Source: JBARDN01 sp963755705
Lineage (GTDB): Bacteria; Desulfobacterota; Binatia; Binatales; Binataceae
Assembly: GCA_963755705.1 (NCBI GenBank)
Contig: CAVWKW010000003.1
Location: 496,001-560,000, forward strand
DNA length: 64,000 bases
Direction of reading: 5' to 3'
Positions 16,749 to 25,149 of the stretch are shown piece after piece. The notes under the pieces were generated by a model. That model saw only the letters and a list, made by a program, of their open reading frames with translations. It made no database searches and was not told the origin of the DNA. Each line of letters begins with the position of its first letter. The stretch's first letter is position 1. The translations under genes were made by a program, and so were the position numbers.

Positions 16749-17756
16749 ATGGAATATCGCCGCTTGGGGGCCACGGGCCTTAAGGTTTCAGAGCTATGCC
16801 TTGGATGCATGACGTTCGGACGCGAGACGAATGAGCCCGAGGCGAAAAAGATTCTCGATAAGTTCCTCGAGGCTGGAGGAAATTTCCTCGATACGGCGAA
16901 CGTGTACGCAGCGGGCGCGTCGGAAGATATCGTGGGCAGGATTACCAAGGGCAAGCGCGACTCGCTGGTGATTGCGACCAAGGTGCGCTTCAACGCCAAC
17001 GTCTTCATCGGAAAGAAGATTGGGCCCAACGAAATCGGACTATCGCGCGGGCATATCATGGCCGAGGTCGAGCGCAGCCTTAAGCGGCTCCAGACCGACT
17101 ACATCGATCTGTACCAGGTTCATTCGTGGGACTTTGAAACTCCGATCGAAGAGACGATGCGCGCACTGGACAACCTGGTCCGCCAGGGCAAGGTGCGGTA
17201 TATCGGCGCGTCGAATTTTACCGCGTGGCAGCTCATGAAGAGCTTGTGGATCAGCGATAAGTTCAACTATGCGCGCTTTGACTCGCTGCAGCCGCAATAC
17301 AGCCTGATCTCACGCGATATCGAGCGCGAGCTGATGCCGATGATCCGCGAAGAGGGGATCGGCGTTATCCCATGGAGTCCGCTCGGCGGAGGATTCCTGA
17401 CCGGCAAGTATCACTCCGGAGAAAAGCCGCCCGAGGACAGCCGGCTCGCCAAGCAGGACATGTGGGGACGGCTCGCGAACGAGCGCAACTACCGCACGCT
17501 CGAGGCGGTCGAGCAGGTGGCGAAGGAGCGCGGCCGCAGTATCGCGCAGGTGGCGCTCGCGTGGGTGAATCAGCAGCCGGGGGTGAGCTCGGTGATCTAT
17601 GGCGCGCGGACCACGGAGCAGAACGATCAGAATCTCGGCGCGGTCGGGCTTCATCTGGAAGCGGCCGAGCTCGAAGCGCTGAACAAGGCAAGTGCGCTCG
17701 CGCCGGAATACCCGGTCTCGATGCAGGCGCGGCTGCCCGGCGCTCCGCGGGCATAG
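16749..17756 (+). CDS. aldo/keto reductase
   Basis: 335 residues. The ATG at 16749 follows AGGAAGGAGC, a strong ribosome-binding site; the upstream in-frame extension to 16362 has no coding look. The (beta/alpha)8 aldo/keto reductase signature is complete: MEYRRLGATGLKVSELCLGC at the N-terminus, catalytic Asp in FLDTANVY with Tyr six residues on, Lys in ATKVRF, His in LYQVHSWD. The variant resembles the Kv-beta/YajO-like group (NADPH-dependent). The C-terminal motif YGARTTEQNDQNLGA binds the cofactor phosphate. Cytoplasmic, probably monocistronic; substrate unknown. Confidence 0.92.
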   Translation: MEYRRLGATGLKVSELCLGCMTFGRETNEPEAKKILDKFLEAGGNFLDTANVYAAGASEDIVGRITKGKRDSLVIATKVRFNANVFIGKKIGPNEIGLSRGHIMAEVERSLKRLQTDYIDLYQVHSWDFETPIEETMRALDNLVRQGKVRYIGASNFTAWQLMKSLWISDKFNYARFDSLQPQYSLISRDIERELMPMIREEGIGVIPWSPLGGGFLTGKYHSGEKPPEDSRLAKQDMWGRLANERNYRTLEAVEQVAKERGRSIAQVALAWVNQQPGVSSVIYGARTTEQNDQNLGAVGLHLEAAELEALNKASALAPEYPVSMQARLPGAPRA

Positions 17757-17830
17757 CTGTAGCGGGCAGGATTGGCTTTTCAGCCGAAATCCGGTGGGTT
17801 CGTTTGGTATCTTTTTATGTTGCCGGAAAA

Positions 17831-18526
17831 TTATTCTCCTTGAGAATGCTCGATAATATGGCTTGACGGGTTCGTTTTAGGCGCTTTTTCGGTACCTGAT
17901 TCTGAGGCTCCGGCGCGGCGCTGGCGCTGCATCCGATCGAGCTGATCGATCGCGCGGAACAGGTGGCGCATCAGGCCGTTTTCGTAGCGGCTGATCATCA
18001 CGACCTCGTCGGGATCGGGCATCGAGAGGCCGTTGAGCCCGGCTGGCTCGAGGACGTTGTCGCACTTGTATTCGTATTCGCCGTCGGCGTCAGTCTCCGC
18101 AGTCCATGTGAGCGAGGTCAGATAGGCGGCGCGATTCTCGAATTTGAGCAAGCGGCGCAGCCGCCAGGTGCATACGCCGATCTCCTGCACCATCAGCATT
18201 TCCAGGGCCCCGACGGGTTTGCGGTCGGCGATCAGCGAGGCCATCAGCGCTCGGAACTGTGCGGACTCGCGATGGCCTTCGAGCGTCGGGATCACGAGCC
18301 CTCGCGAGAGGACGCCGGACCTCGCGCGGGCGCGGCGCTTGGCCACAACGCCGTGCTTGACGGCGTTCATCGCGGAGCGCGCCTTGCCGCGCGCGGTGCG
18401 AGGTCCGGTGGAGAGCAGGGCATTCGCGCGATTAGCCGCAAGTCTCCGGTCGGAGATAGGGGGCTGTTCGAGGGCGGTTGGAATTTCGGGCGCAGAGAGG
18501 TCGCCGGGAGTGATTTGCTCTTCCAT
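17831..18526 (-). CDS. hypothetical protein of the GPRTxxGK / NAxKHG type
   Basis: 231 residues from ATG 18526. Near residues 30-62 it has ANRANALLSTGPRTARGKAR then SAMNAVKHGVV, a signature shared by a large family of uncharacterised proteins that recur in many copies in Acidobacteria, Planctomycetes and related genomes, often in accessory regions. The rest is charged and helical (ESAQFRALMASLIADRKPVG). No enzymatic motif seen. It lies just downstream of a perfect 37-base inverted repeat that can act as a terminator. Function unknown; a role tied to mobile or repeated DNA is suspected for the family but not shown here. Confidence 0.7.
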   Translation of the reverse strand: MEEQITPGDLSAPEIPTALEQPPISDRRLAANRANALLSTGPRTARGKARSAMNAVKHGVVAKRRARARSGVLSRGLVIPTLEGHRESAQFRALMASLIADRKPVGALEMLMVQEIGVCTWRLRRLLKFENRAAYLTSLTWTAETDADGEYEYKCDNVLEPAGLNGLSMPDPDEVVMISRYENGLMRHLFRAIDQLDRMQRQRRAGASESGTEKAPKTNPSSHIIEHSQGE

Positions 18527-18550
18527 GTGTTCAATTGTGCACAACTTGTC

Positions 18551-18587
18551 AAAAAAACAAGGCTGAACAGTTCAGCCTTGTTTTTTT
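18551..18587. terminator. perfect inverted repeat, bidirectional Rho-independent terminator
   Basis: Arms AAAAAAACAAGGCTGAAC (18551-18568) and its exact complement (18570-18587) around a single central base. It gives a GC-containing stem with a U-run on either strand. On the minus strand it would end the restriction-modification operon (methyltransferase stop at 18698), about 110 bases downstream, before the gene starting at 18526. Confidence 0.8.
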
Positions 18588-18697
18588 GCTCGAAGTAGTT
18601 TATAGGGCCGTGATCTGGTCCCCTGTACGGAGACATCATGCGCAGATTTCTGGCACTTCGTCTGGCGCCTTCCAACAGGGCTGGTGCGTGTAGCTCT

Positions 18698-20275
18698 CTA
18701 AGCAGCCCGTCCACCGAACAGCTCGTGCTGTTTAGGGAAATGCGTCGTCGTCGGGAGAAGCGCGGCAATAGCATCCGCCGGCACGTTGGCCAGCTCTTTC
18801 GGTTCCATCTTGTAGAGCCCGCCCCCGTAGATTCGTCCCTCGCCCAGAAGGGTCCCGGGCGGAATGGCATCCAAAAATTTCCAGATGAGTGGTCCTAGCT
18901 TCGGATCGCTTTCCAATGCCTTCACGACGGCCGGACGGGGATAGAGCAGCAGATACACATTTGCCGCCGTGGCCTGGGATTGGTTGAAGATAAACCGGAA
19001 GGGCTTATCGCGCTTCACTAGATTGCGACCCATGTATGTGCAAAGGAATGGCGCCGGCGGGCGATTTTCTTGGGCATACCAAGGTTTTCGGTGGCTGCAC
19101 AGATAAGTGTCGGACACCCTCGGCTTGCCTGTTTTCAGATAAGACCAGAGTTTCGGAAAACGCTTTCTAACCACGTCTTCGGGCAACCGACAATCAAGGA
19201 CGAACAGTTGCCGGTCGATCTTAGGGGTTCCGTCCTTTTCGGCTTCAATCACGTCTGTTGGCAAATGACGAGGTCCGGGCAAAATCGGTTTAAAAAATTC
19301 GCGCGGCAGCCCACGCTCTTCGATTTCGACGCGAGACAGAATAAAGAAACTGTTCTCGCCGGTCGCGAGACCACGTTTGATCAAGAAGAAGTCCGCGAGT
19401 CGAAGTCCGTCCTTAGGTTGCTGGACTCCATTCGCCGCCAAGCCCGTCCATTTCCGCATGTTCTGTAACGTCGTTGCCGGCACAAACCTCGTGTGCGTCG
19501 GCATCGAAAGCTTACCACCGTAGCTCAATTCTACTTGGTGGTCAGCGTTCGGCCGCCGCTTTCTAAAACAGACAACCGTAGACGATACGAGCGCATCGCC
19601 AAACTGCAGGTCGTTTGGATCAAATCGATGAATACGCAGTAATTGCACTTGGCTTAGTAGGTATCGTTTGACTGGGCCGCCATAGTTCACATCCATGAAC
19701 TCGCTGGGAATCAGCCATGCTGCGATTCCTTCGTCCGCCATCCAAGGATGCGCCAGTCCGAGGAAGTGACAATAGAGACCCGCCAAGCCTGCCATGCGTA
19801 CCCCACACGCGGCGGCCGTCGCCTCTTGAAGGCGACCTTTCTCCTCCACGCCCATGTGGTGGTGACGCACATAGGGTGGATTGCAAACAATGAGGTTGAA
19901 AAGTTTCGGAGGCGTTGGCGGCTTCATCGCCGTGAAGTCTCCGAGTTCGATTTTGAGTGCTCGACCGCGCCACAGCTCGCGCGCGGGATTGCCGTAATGA
20001 GGGTCGATCTCGATCCCCGCAGCGGCTTTAATCCGCGCGGAAGGGAAATGGCGCAAGAGCGCGGTATAGAAAGAGCCAGTGCCGATAGCGGGATCCATGA
20101 ATCGCACCGGAACATTTTCCGGAAGCAGCGTACGCGCGTAAGCCAGCACGTCAGAAGCAAGCAGTGTCGGCGTAGCGAACTGCCCAAGGCGGTTGCGCTC
20201 CTTCTGAGTCTTGCCGCCGTCTAGCTCTTTTTGGAGAGCCACGCGACGTACCTCGATCGCTGTGATCGCATCCAT
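18698..20275 (-). CDS. N6-adenine DNA methyltransferase (Eco57I/XamI type II class)
   Basis: 525 residues from ATG 20275, two bases after the stop of the restriction gene fragment upstream. Motif X-like GQFATPTLLASDVL near residue 32 (the QxxTP of gamma-type N6 methylases), motif I MDPAIGTGSFY near residue 60, and catalytic motif IV NPPYVRH near 130. The C-terminal ~300 residues are the target recognition part, including WLIPSEFMDVNYG. It would modify adenine in DNA to protect against the adjacent XamI-like nuclease. The reading frame is intact while the nuclease is not, so the enzyme may now act as an orphan methyltransferase. Confidence 0.88.
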   Translation of the reverse strand: MDAITAIEVRRVALQKELDGGKTQKERNRLGQFATPTLLASDVLAYARTLLPENVPVRFMDPAIGTGSFYTALLRHFPSARIKAAAGIEIDPHYGNPARELWRGRALKIELGDFTAMKPPTPPKLFNLIVCNPPYVRHHHMGVEEKGRLQEATAAACGVRMAGLAGLYCHFLGLAHPWMADEGIAAWLIPSEFMDVNYGGPVKRYLLSQVQLLRIHRFDPNDLQFGDALVSSTVVCFRKRRPNADHQVELSYGGKLSMPTHTRFVPATTLQNMRKWTGLAANGVQQPKDGLRLADFFLIKRGLATGENSFFILSRVEIEERGLPREFFKPILPGPRHLPTDVIEAEKDGTPKIDRQLFVLDCRLPEDVVRKRFPKLWSYLKTGKPRVSDTYLCSHRKPWYAQENRPPAPFLCTYMGRNLVKRDKPFRFIFNQSQATAANVYLLLYPRPAVVKALESDPKLGPLIWKFLDAIPPGTLLGEGRIYGGGLYKMEPKELANVPADAIAALLPTTTHFPKQHELFGGRAA

Positions 20276-20277
20276 TC

Positions 20278-21289
20278 TTACAATCCAAACTCGGCGAGCT
20301 CGTCGATCCGGTGTTCCCACACCCAGTCAATGCCCTCTGCCGCTTCGTACCCGAGATAGCCGCTATCGAAATACCCACACAGGAACAGGATGAAACGAAC
20401 CCTCGTGCCGTAAGTAACGCGCAGTTGACTCATCTTGACGGCCTCTTCCTTGCGCCTCTTGTTCACGTTCGTATAATCGCCCGCCGATTTTGCTTCGATC
20501 AGGAGCGGCAGGTTGCCTGCCTTCGCGCTCTTCGGCATGGCGACAACGTTGACAGGGATGTTAATCGTCGTCGTGAGGCCTTCGAGCTTCACAGGCACGT
20601 TCAGGCGGAAACTGAATGTTCCAGGCGGCATCGCATCGAATTTGGTCTTGGGCGGGAGAGGCTGGTAACCGCGCGCCTTTAGCCACGTTCCGATCGCCGC
20701 CAACTGGCGCTGCTCCTGGGCATTGCGAATAATTGGGTTGGCAATGGCGCCGCACAGACGGTCAGCGACGATCGTCGCTGCCCGATGGATCTCCGGTTCT
20801 GTTGGAGCCACACCACGGCCCAGCCAGACAAAAATATCCGGGTCGGCCAGTCGTTCAATTATGGTCCCAATCTTCGTGAGGTCGTTTTCAAGTGCGACCG
20901 GGCTCATGCGCGGCGGAAACTTCCCCTCTTCCATACATCCGACCAGATTCTTCGACACGCCTGCGAGGCCAATCAATCGATCCACCGCAAGTGGCGGACA
21001 CGTTGACATCCGCAGGGTTGGCAGTACACCGGATTCTCGCCGCAAACAGGGTTGGGCTTACATCCGTAAGGTTTGCCGTTTTCGCCAGAGTCGATTCAAC
21101 GTCCTTGGTCGTCTTGATTCGGGTTTTCCGGTAGGCGGAAGGCGCGAACTTCATAAACCATTCATTGTACATATCGACCGACTGAACGATATCCGCCTTC
21201 CAGCGATCGGGTTTCGTCCTGTTGACACTTTGTTTCTTTTTGTTAGACGGCACGTTTGTTTTCTTGATGGAGTTTCGAGAAGAGGGCAT
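20278..21289 (-). pseudogene. XamI-like type II restriction endonuclease, frameshifted
   Basis: Two overlapping frames together make one XamI-family protein. The N-terminal part (from ATG 21289) reads KPDRWKADIVQSVDMYNEWF...NLTDVSPTL and then leaves frame; the C-terminal part continues LRRESGVLPTLRMSTCPPLA...LIGLAGVSKNLV through PLLIEAKSAGDYTNVNKRRK to the stop at 20278. The block IEAKSAGDYTNVNKRRKEE contains the ExK of the PD-(D/E)xK core. Deleting one A of the AAA at 21044-21046 (plus strand) would restore a single frame; the total of 1012 bases is three times 337 plus one, which agrees. Either a real inactivating insertion, a slippage site, or a sequencing indel in a homopolymer. Confidence 0.8.
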
Positions 21290-21402
21290 CGAGCGGAATT
21301 CGGCGCCGCGCCGTCTCTATCTTCACCGCCCTGGCAATCGGAACCGGCAAGCGGAAGCGTGATCCTACCTAGCGCGGTTGTCAGTGGTTTGTTTTCCGCC
21401 AC
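21243..21402 (-). pseudogene. small gene upstream of the restriction nuclease, frameshifted
   Basis: A GTG at 21402 preceded by AGAGGAGATCGTT (good ribosome-binding site) begins AENKPLTTALGRITLPL. In the next frame the sequence continues VPIARAVKIETARRRIPLDA and LFSKLHQENKRAV, then TAA at 21243-21245, which looks like a coherent helical C-terminus. The join needs removal of one base near 21347. The 3' end overlaps the first ~45 bases of the nuclease gene. I do not recognise the family. The 160-base span is one more than a multiple of three, so a single inserted base accounts for it, just as in the nuclease gene next door. Confidence 0.45.
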
Positions 21403-21508
21403 AACGATCTCCTCTTCGAGATCGACACGTTGGCCCGAAGCTTAGTACAACCGGCTTCGAGCATAAAGATAATCGTCTATCTTCGTGTGACGTGCAGCGA
21501 CCTTCGTT

Positions 21509-21720
21509 GCCACGAATCCTCAATCTTGTTTCGTCGAACGGGCGGCTCGGAAGCCGCCCGGTTCTGCGTCGCGGGTAGTGCTGCTCAGATCACCGGGGAG
21601 CCGGCTGGTAGCCCCAACAGCACTCGACCGACTACTCCGAAGCGGGCGGTGTTTAGCAGCACGTGTTGCGAGGCGGTGTGCGCGTCGCGGCAGCGTCGCT
21701 CGAGTAAAAAAGGGCGGAGC
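21509..21720 (-). pseudogene. 3' fragment of an acyl-CoA dehydrogenase gene copy plus its flank
   Basis: The minus strand of 21585-21706 encodes RDAHTASQHVLLNTARFGVV, GRVLLGLPAGSPVI and a stop, the same C-terminus as the intact acyl-CoA dehydrogenase at 25150-26325. About 75 bases beyond the stop (21509-21584) also match the sequence downstream of that gene (25073-25149). The nucleotide differences inside the coding part are mostly silent, so the copy may come from a paralogue rather than a recent duplication. The coding match ends where a dispersed repeat (21718-21807) begins. Confidence 0.75.
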
Positions 21721-21807
21721 AGCACCCTCACCCGCGCGGCACGAGGCTTGCGAAAAAAACGCAAGCCTCGCGCCGCGCTGCCCTCTCCCGGGGGGAGAGG
21801 GTATCTA
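21718..21807. repeat. dispersed repeat C, copy 1 (GCGAGGCTTGCG palindrome)
   Basis: Begins AGCAGCACCCTCACCCGCGC, contains ACGAGGCTTGCG and the complementary CGCAAGCCTCGC, and ends CCCTCTCCC..GGGAGAGGGTA. A near-identical copy lies at 28064-28150 and the central palindrome recurs at 26829-26875. Confidence 0.75.
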
Positions 21808-21834
21808 AAGGGACGGCGCGGCGGTCAAAAGCGG

Positions 21835-21880
21835 AAGACACAGGCTGAAGCCCGTGCCACTTAAAACAAAACAAATCTCT
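21835..21880. repeat. dispersed repeat D, copy 1 (ACAGGCTGAAGCCxGTGCCAC)
   Basis: Reads ACAGGCTGAAGCCCGTGCCA then CTTAAAACAAAACAAATCTCTGA. It matches 26878-26925, where it also directly follows a copy of repeat C. Related shorter forms are at 25050-25078 and, inverted, at 21962-21985. Confidence 0.65.
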
Positions 21881-22062
21881 GAGGAGCCGTGCCTTTGGCC
21901 TGTGTTGAGAACTCATGAGGCACAGGCTTGGCCGGTGTTGGGAGCTAGGAGTCTCTTCCTGGGTGGCACGGGCTTTAGCCTGTGTTTCTTTGCAGTAGCG
22001 TCCTCAATTGCGCGTCATGAGGCTGGTAAAACGAGAGGCAGCATCGCGCGGCGCGTGATCGC

Positions 22063-22130
22063 GGCGATTAAGATCGACCTAACCATTCGCCCGTTCCCGC
22101 ACGGGACGGGGACTATGCCGGGTGCTGCCG
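22063..22130. repeat. dispersed repeat A, copy 1 (divergent)
   Basis: Shares GCGATTAAGATCGACCTAAC and the hairpin TTCCCGCACGGGA plus GGACTATGCCGG with the copy at 24722-24789. The palindromic core here is partly decayed. Confidence 0.65.
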
Positions 22131-22206
22131 CTTTGTCGTCACTTCGCGCGGCGGTGCGGCCCGCGAATGCAATCTATGCGTTCTCAGGTCTTGAGCGATC
22201 GCGCAT

Positions 22207-24540
22207 TTAATGAACAAGCAAAGCGGGCGTTGCGGTTGGCGGAATAACTACGCCATCGGTCTCGGTACCGTGCGCGGTTATTGGCATGTCTGCGAGTAAC
22301 GACGGGGTGGAATTGCGCATTGCCTCGATCAAGTTGAGTTTCTTGATCGGCTTTCCCAGGTGCAGGTCGCATCCCGCCGCGACGGTGGCGCGCACATCAT
22401 CGTCGAGTACCGACGCCGTCAACGCGATTATGGGCGTACGGGCCATCTGGTGGTCGTTTTCCCACTGGCGAATGTTGCGCGTGGCCGCGAGTCCATCCAT
22501 CTTCGGCATCTGAATGTCCATCAGCACCAGGTCGTACGCTTGAGCTCGAAAGCGATTGACTGCGATTTCGCCGTTTTCAGCGAAATCAATCTCATAGGGC
22601 TCGCGCCGCAGGAAGGCCGCAATCACCATGCGATTGTCCGGCGAGTCTTCTGCCACCAGTACGCGCTTTTTGGTCACGTCGCCGGCAGCAGCATTCGGGA
22701 CGCTCAAAGCGGGGCGCGGCGGTGGTATCGCTATGGCGCCTTCGCTATTTGACTCTTCCAGGACGCGGTAGATTGCGCGGAACAGCTCCTTGCGTGTGAT
22801 CGGTTTTACCAGGTAGGCGTCAAGCGCGACTTCGCGCAGCCGCTCGACCTGCGGCTTGAGGTCATCTGAAGAGAGCATCAGGATGAGCGGTTCGACCGGA
22901 AGATGATCCGCGCGAATTCGGCGGGCCACCTCCAGACCGTCCATACCGGGCATTCTCATGTCGAGCAAAATGATCTGATAGGGCCGTGCGCTATCGCGGG
23001 CCTCATGCACCGCCGTGAGCGCCTGTTCGCCCGACGCTGCCTCGCCCACCTCAGCTCCGCACGACATCATCATTTCGCGCGCAATTAAACGATTGACCTG
23101 ATAATCGTCCACCTTCAGAACGCGATATCCGACGAGGCTCGTCACCACCGGATGATTGGGCGCGATCCTTTTTGACCCCAGATCGAAGTGGATTGCGAAT
23201 GAAAACTTGCTGCCCTGGTTGAGCACGCTTTGGAGGCTGATTTTTCCGCCCATCATGGTGACCAGCCGCTGCGCGATGGCGAGTCCCAAACCGGTGCCGC
23301 CATGTATTCGGGTTGTCGATGAGTCCGCCTGGGTAAAGCTCGCGAAAATTGCATCGAGCTTGTCTGGCGCGATGCCAATGCCGGTGTCGGTGACGGTAAA
23401 GATCAATTCTCCCGACGCTGGCGCCGGTGCCCGATCGACCTCAAGCACCACGTGGCCGAGTTCGGTGAACTTGATCGCGTTGCCCAGGAGGTTGACCAGA
23501 ACCTGGCGCAAACGCAGCGGGTCGCCGACCAATTGATCGGGCACCCCAGGCGCAATGTGCGCGGCAAGCTCGAGCCCCTTGCCGTGGGCCGACACCCCGA
23601 AGGTCGAGATGGTCTGGTCGATGAGATCACTCAGGTCGAACTCGGTCTTCTCGATCTGCATCCGACCACTTTCGATCCGCGCCAAATCCAGGATGCTGTT
23701 GATCAATTCCAGCAAAGCATTGCCGTTCGCCACCATGATTTCGAGGTAATGCCGCTGATCCGATGAAAGCTCGGTCTCCGCCAGCAACTCCGACATGCCG
23801 AGTACTGCGTTCATCGGAGTGCGAATCTCATGCGACATGCTGGACAGGAATTCCGACTTCGCCTTCGAAGCCGAAAGCGCCGCCATACGACTTTTATCCA
23901 AATCCAAGATCAGCCACTGTTGACGACGATAGAAATCCTTGAGCGCCGCAAAACTCACGGCAAACAGCATCAGTGCCGCCAGGATTAGCCATTGCTGCAG
24001 GTCGTTTTCCTGAACCACACCGGTCATCGCGTTAACAGTGAAAGCGCATAGTGCGAGGAGGCCAAGCGAGACTTGCCAGCGCGCACTCCAGGGAATCGTC
24101 AAAGAGGAAGTGATTACCAGTACAAACATGGCCAGCATCACCGGATCATCTTCATCGACGACGAGTCCTGCGATGGTCACGCTGAGTGTGAAAGTTAGGC
24201 AGAAAGCGAAGGTCCACCAACGCCAGTTGCTCCCGATCCACGGCACGCTGAGCGCGCTGACGCTCACGAGGGTCAGGTTAAAGATTCGGAATGCGATCGG
24301 ATCCGGTATACCCGCGGGCCCGGACAGAATCGGGAAAACCCACGACGCGCCCTCGAAGAGCGCGAGCACGGCCAATCCGATCAGGAGCAAGCGCTTTAGC
24401 TGCCGGATATCGATTCCTGAGTCTGAAGCGCACGAAATGCGCGCGATCAGGCGGTCCCCCAAACCAATCGCGGTTGTCAACCCCGAGGCCAACGAGGGTG
24501 CGGCGTCCTCCTCAAGATAAGCTTTCCTTCGATCATGCAT
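22207..24540 (-). CDS. hybrid sensor histidine kinase with two receiver domains
   Basis: 777 residues from the ATG at 24540, which follows GGGAAGTC; a GTG at 24603 would add 21 residues. About six hydrophobic segments form the sensor part (residues ~50-205: RLLLIGLAVLALFEGASWVF, and further segments). Then the dimerisation helix with SMSHEIRTPMN (phospho-accepting His near residue 237), N box LVNLLGNAIKF, G boxes DTGIGI and GGTGLGLAIAQ. Two receiver domains follow: the first has LLDMRMPGMDG and LVKPI, the second VLVAEDSPDN, LMDIQMPKMDG and GKPIKK. No output or Hpt domain is present, so phosphoryl transfer to a separate Hpt protein is expected. No obvious ligand-binding sensor domain; stand-alone gene flanked by repeat-rich gaps. 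Confidence 0.93.
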   Translation of the reverse strand: MHDRRKAYLEEDAAPSLASGLTTAIGLGDRLIARISCASDSGIDIRQLKRLLLIGLAVLALFEGASWVFPILSGPAGIPDPIAFRIFNLTLVSVSALSVPWIGSNWRWWTFAFCLTFTLSVTIAGLVVDEDDPVMLAMFVLVITSSLTIPWSARWQVSLGLLALCAFTVNAMTGVVQENDLQQWLILAALMLFAVSFAALKDFYRRQQWLILDLDKSRMAALSASKAKSEFLSSMSHEIRTPMNAVLGMSELLAETELSSDQRHYLEIMVANGNALLELINSILDLARIESGRMQIEKTEFDLSDLIDQTISTFGVSAHGKGLELAAHIAPGVPDQLVGDPLRLRQVLVNLLGNAIKFTELGHVVLEVDRAPAPASGELIFTVTDTGIGIAPDKLDAIFASFTQADSSTTRIHGGTGLGLAIAQRLVTMMGGKISLQSVLNQGSKFSFAIHFDLGSKRIAPNHPVVTSLVGYRVLKVDDYQVNRLIAREMMMSCGAEVGEAASGEQALTAVHEARDSARPYQIILLDMRMPGMDGLEVARRIRADHLPVEPLILMLSSDDLKPQVERLREVALDAYLVKPITRKELFRAIYRVLEESNSEGAIAIPPPRPALSVPNAAAGDVTKKRVLVAEDSPDNRMVIAAFLRREPYEIDFAENGEIAVNRFRAQAYDLVLMDIQMPKMDGLAATRNIRQWENDHQMARTPIIALTASVLDDDVRATVAAGCDLHLGKPIKKLNLIEAMRNSTPSLLADMPITAHGTETDGVVIPPTATPALLVH

Positions 24541-24721
24541 GACTTCCCGTCCAGACCTCTGACGGAGCAAAGGCAGTGCCGGGAACGGAGCATGCTCCGA
24601 CACTCATTCAGCTGACGTAGTTGCGTGCAGCGACCAACGAGTGCCGCTAGGCGATTCATTTCGTCAAGTAACGCGAATGGCGTGTCGCGATATCGGACAG
24701 TTTTTCGGGCCTATGGCCGCT

Positions 24722-24789
24722 GCGATTAAGATCGACCTAACCCCTAACCCCTTCCCGCACGGGAAGGGGGACTATGCCGGACGCTACCG
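24722..24789. repeat. dispersed repeat A, copy 2 (CCCCTTCCCG/CGGGAAGGGG hairpin)
   Basis: Reads GCGATTAAGATCGACCTAAC, then CCCTAA, a perfect 10-base inverted repeat with a CA loop (CCCCTTCCCG..CGGGAAGGGG), then GGACTATGCCGGACGCTACC. Further copies: 22063-22130, 26475-26512, 30726-30771. Confidence 0.8.
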
Positions 24790-24879
24790 CCGCTTGGTTA
24801 TCACCCGCGCCGCGCCGCCAGCGTGCAATGGCACCTCTCGGTTGGGCGAAGGTATAGGCAGAGTGCCGCGCGGGATTCG

Positions 24880-24955
24880 GGTGGGGGCCAGTGTATGCAG
24901 ACGTGCGCGATTATCAGCATGCGGAGACGGGCGCGTCGCGCCGCGCCCGTACGGA
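24880..24955. repeat. dispersed repeat B, copy 1 (GGGCGCGTCGCG palindrome)
   Basis: Reads GGCCAGTGTATGCAGACGTG, CGCGATTATCAGCATGCGG, AGACGGGCGCGTCGCGCCGC, GCCCGTACG. The same order of elements is at 26970-27045, and the GC-rich palindrome with flanks is at 28168-28215. The whole gap 24541-25149 holds no gene; it also contains a form of repeat D and the downstream flank of the acyl-CoA dehydrogenase. Confidence 0.75.
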
Positions 24956-25149
24956 TATGAATTGTCTTCGTAGCGGGCAGGCGACGAAGTCGCTGCGCGG
25001 CACACGAGAAACGGGGCCGGGCATCAGAGCCGCACCGGCTGAAGCCAGTGCGGGCCACAGGCTAAAGCCAGTGCCACGAATGCTCAATCCTTGTTTCTTC
25101 GTAGGGGCGGCTCGGGAGCCGCCGGGTTCTGCGTCGCGAGCAGCGATGC

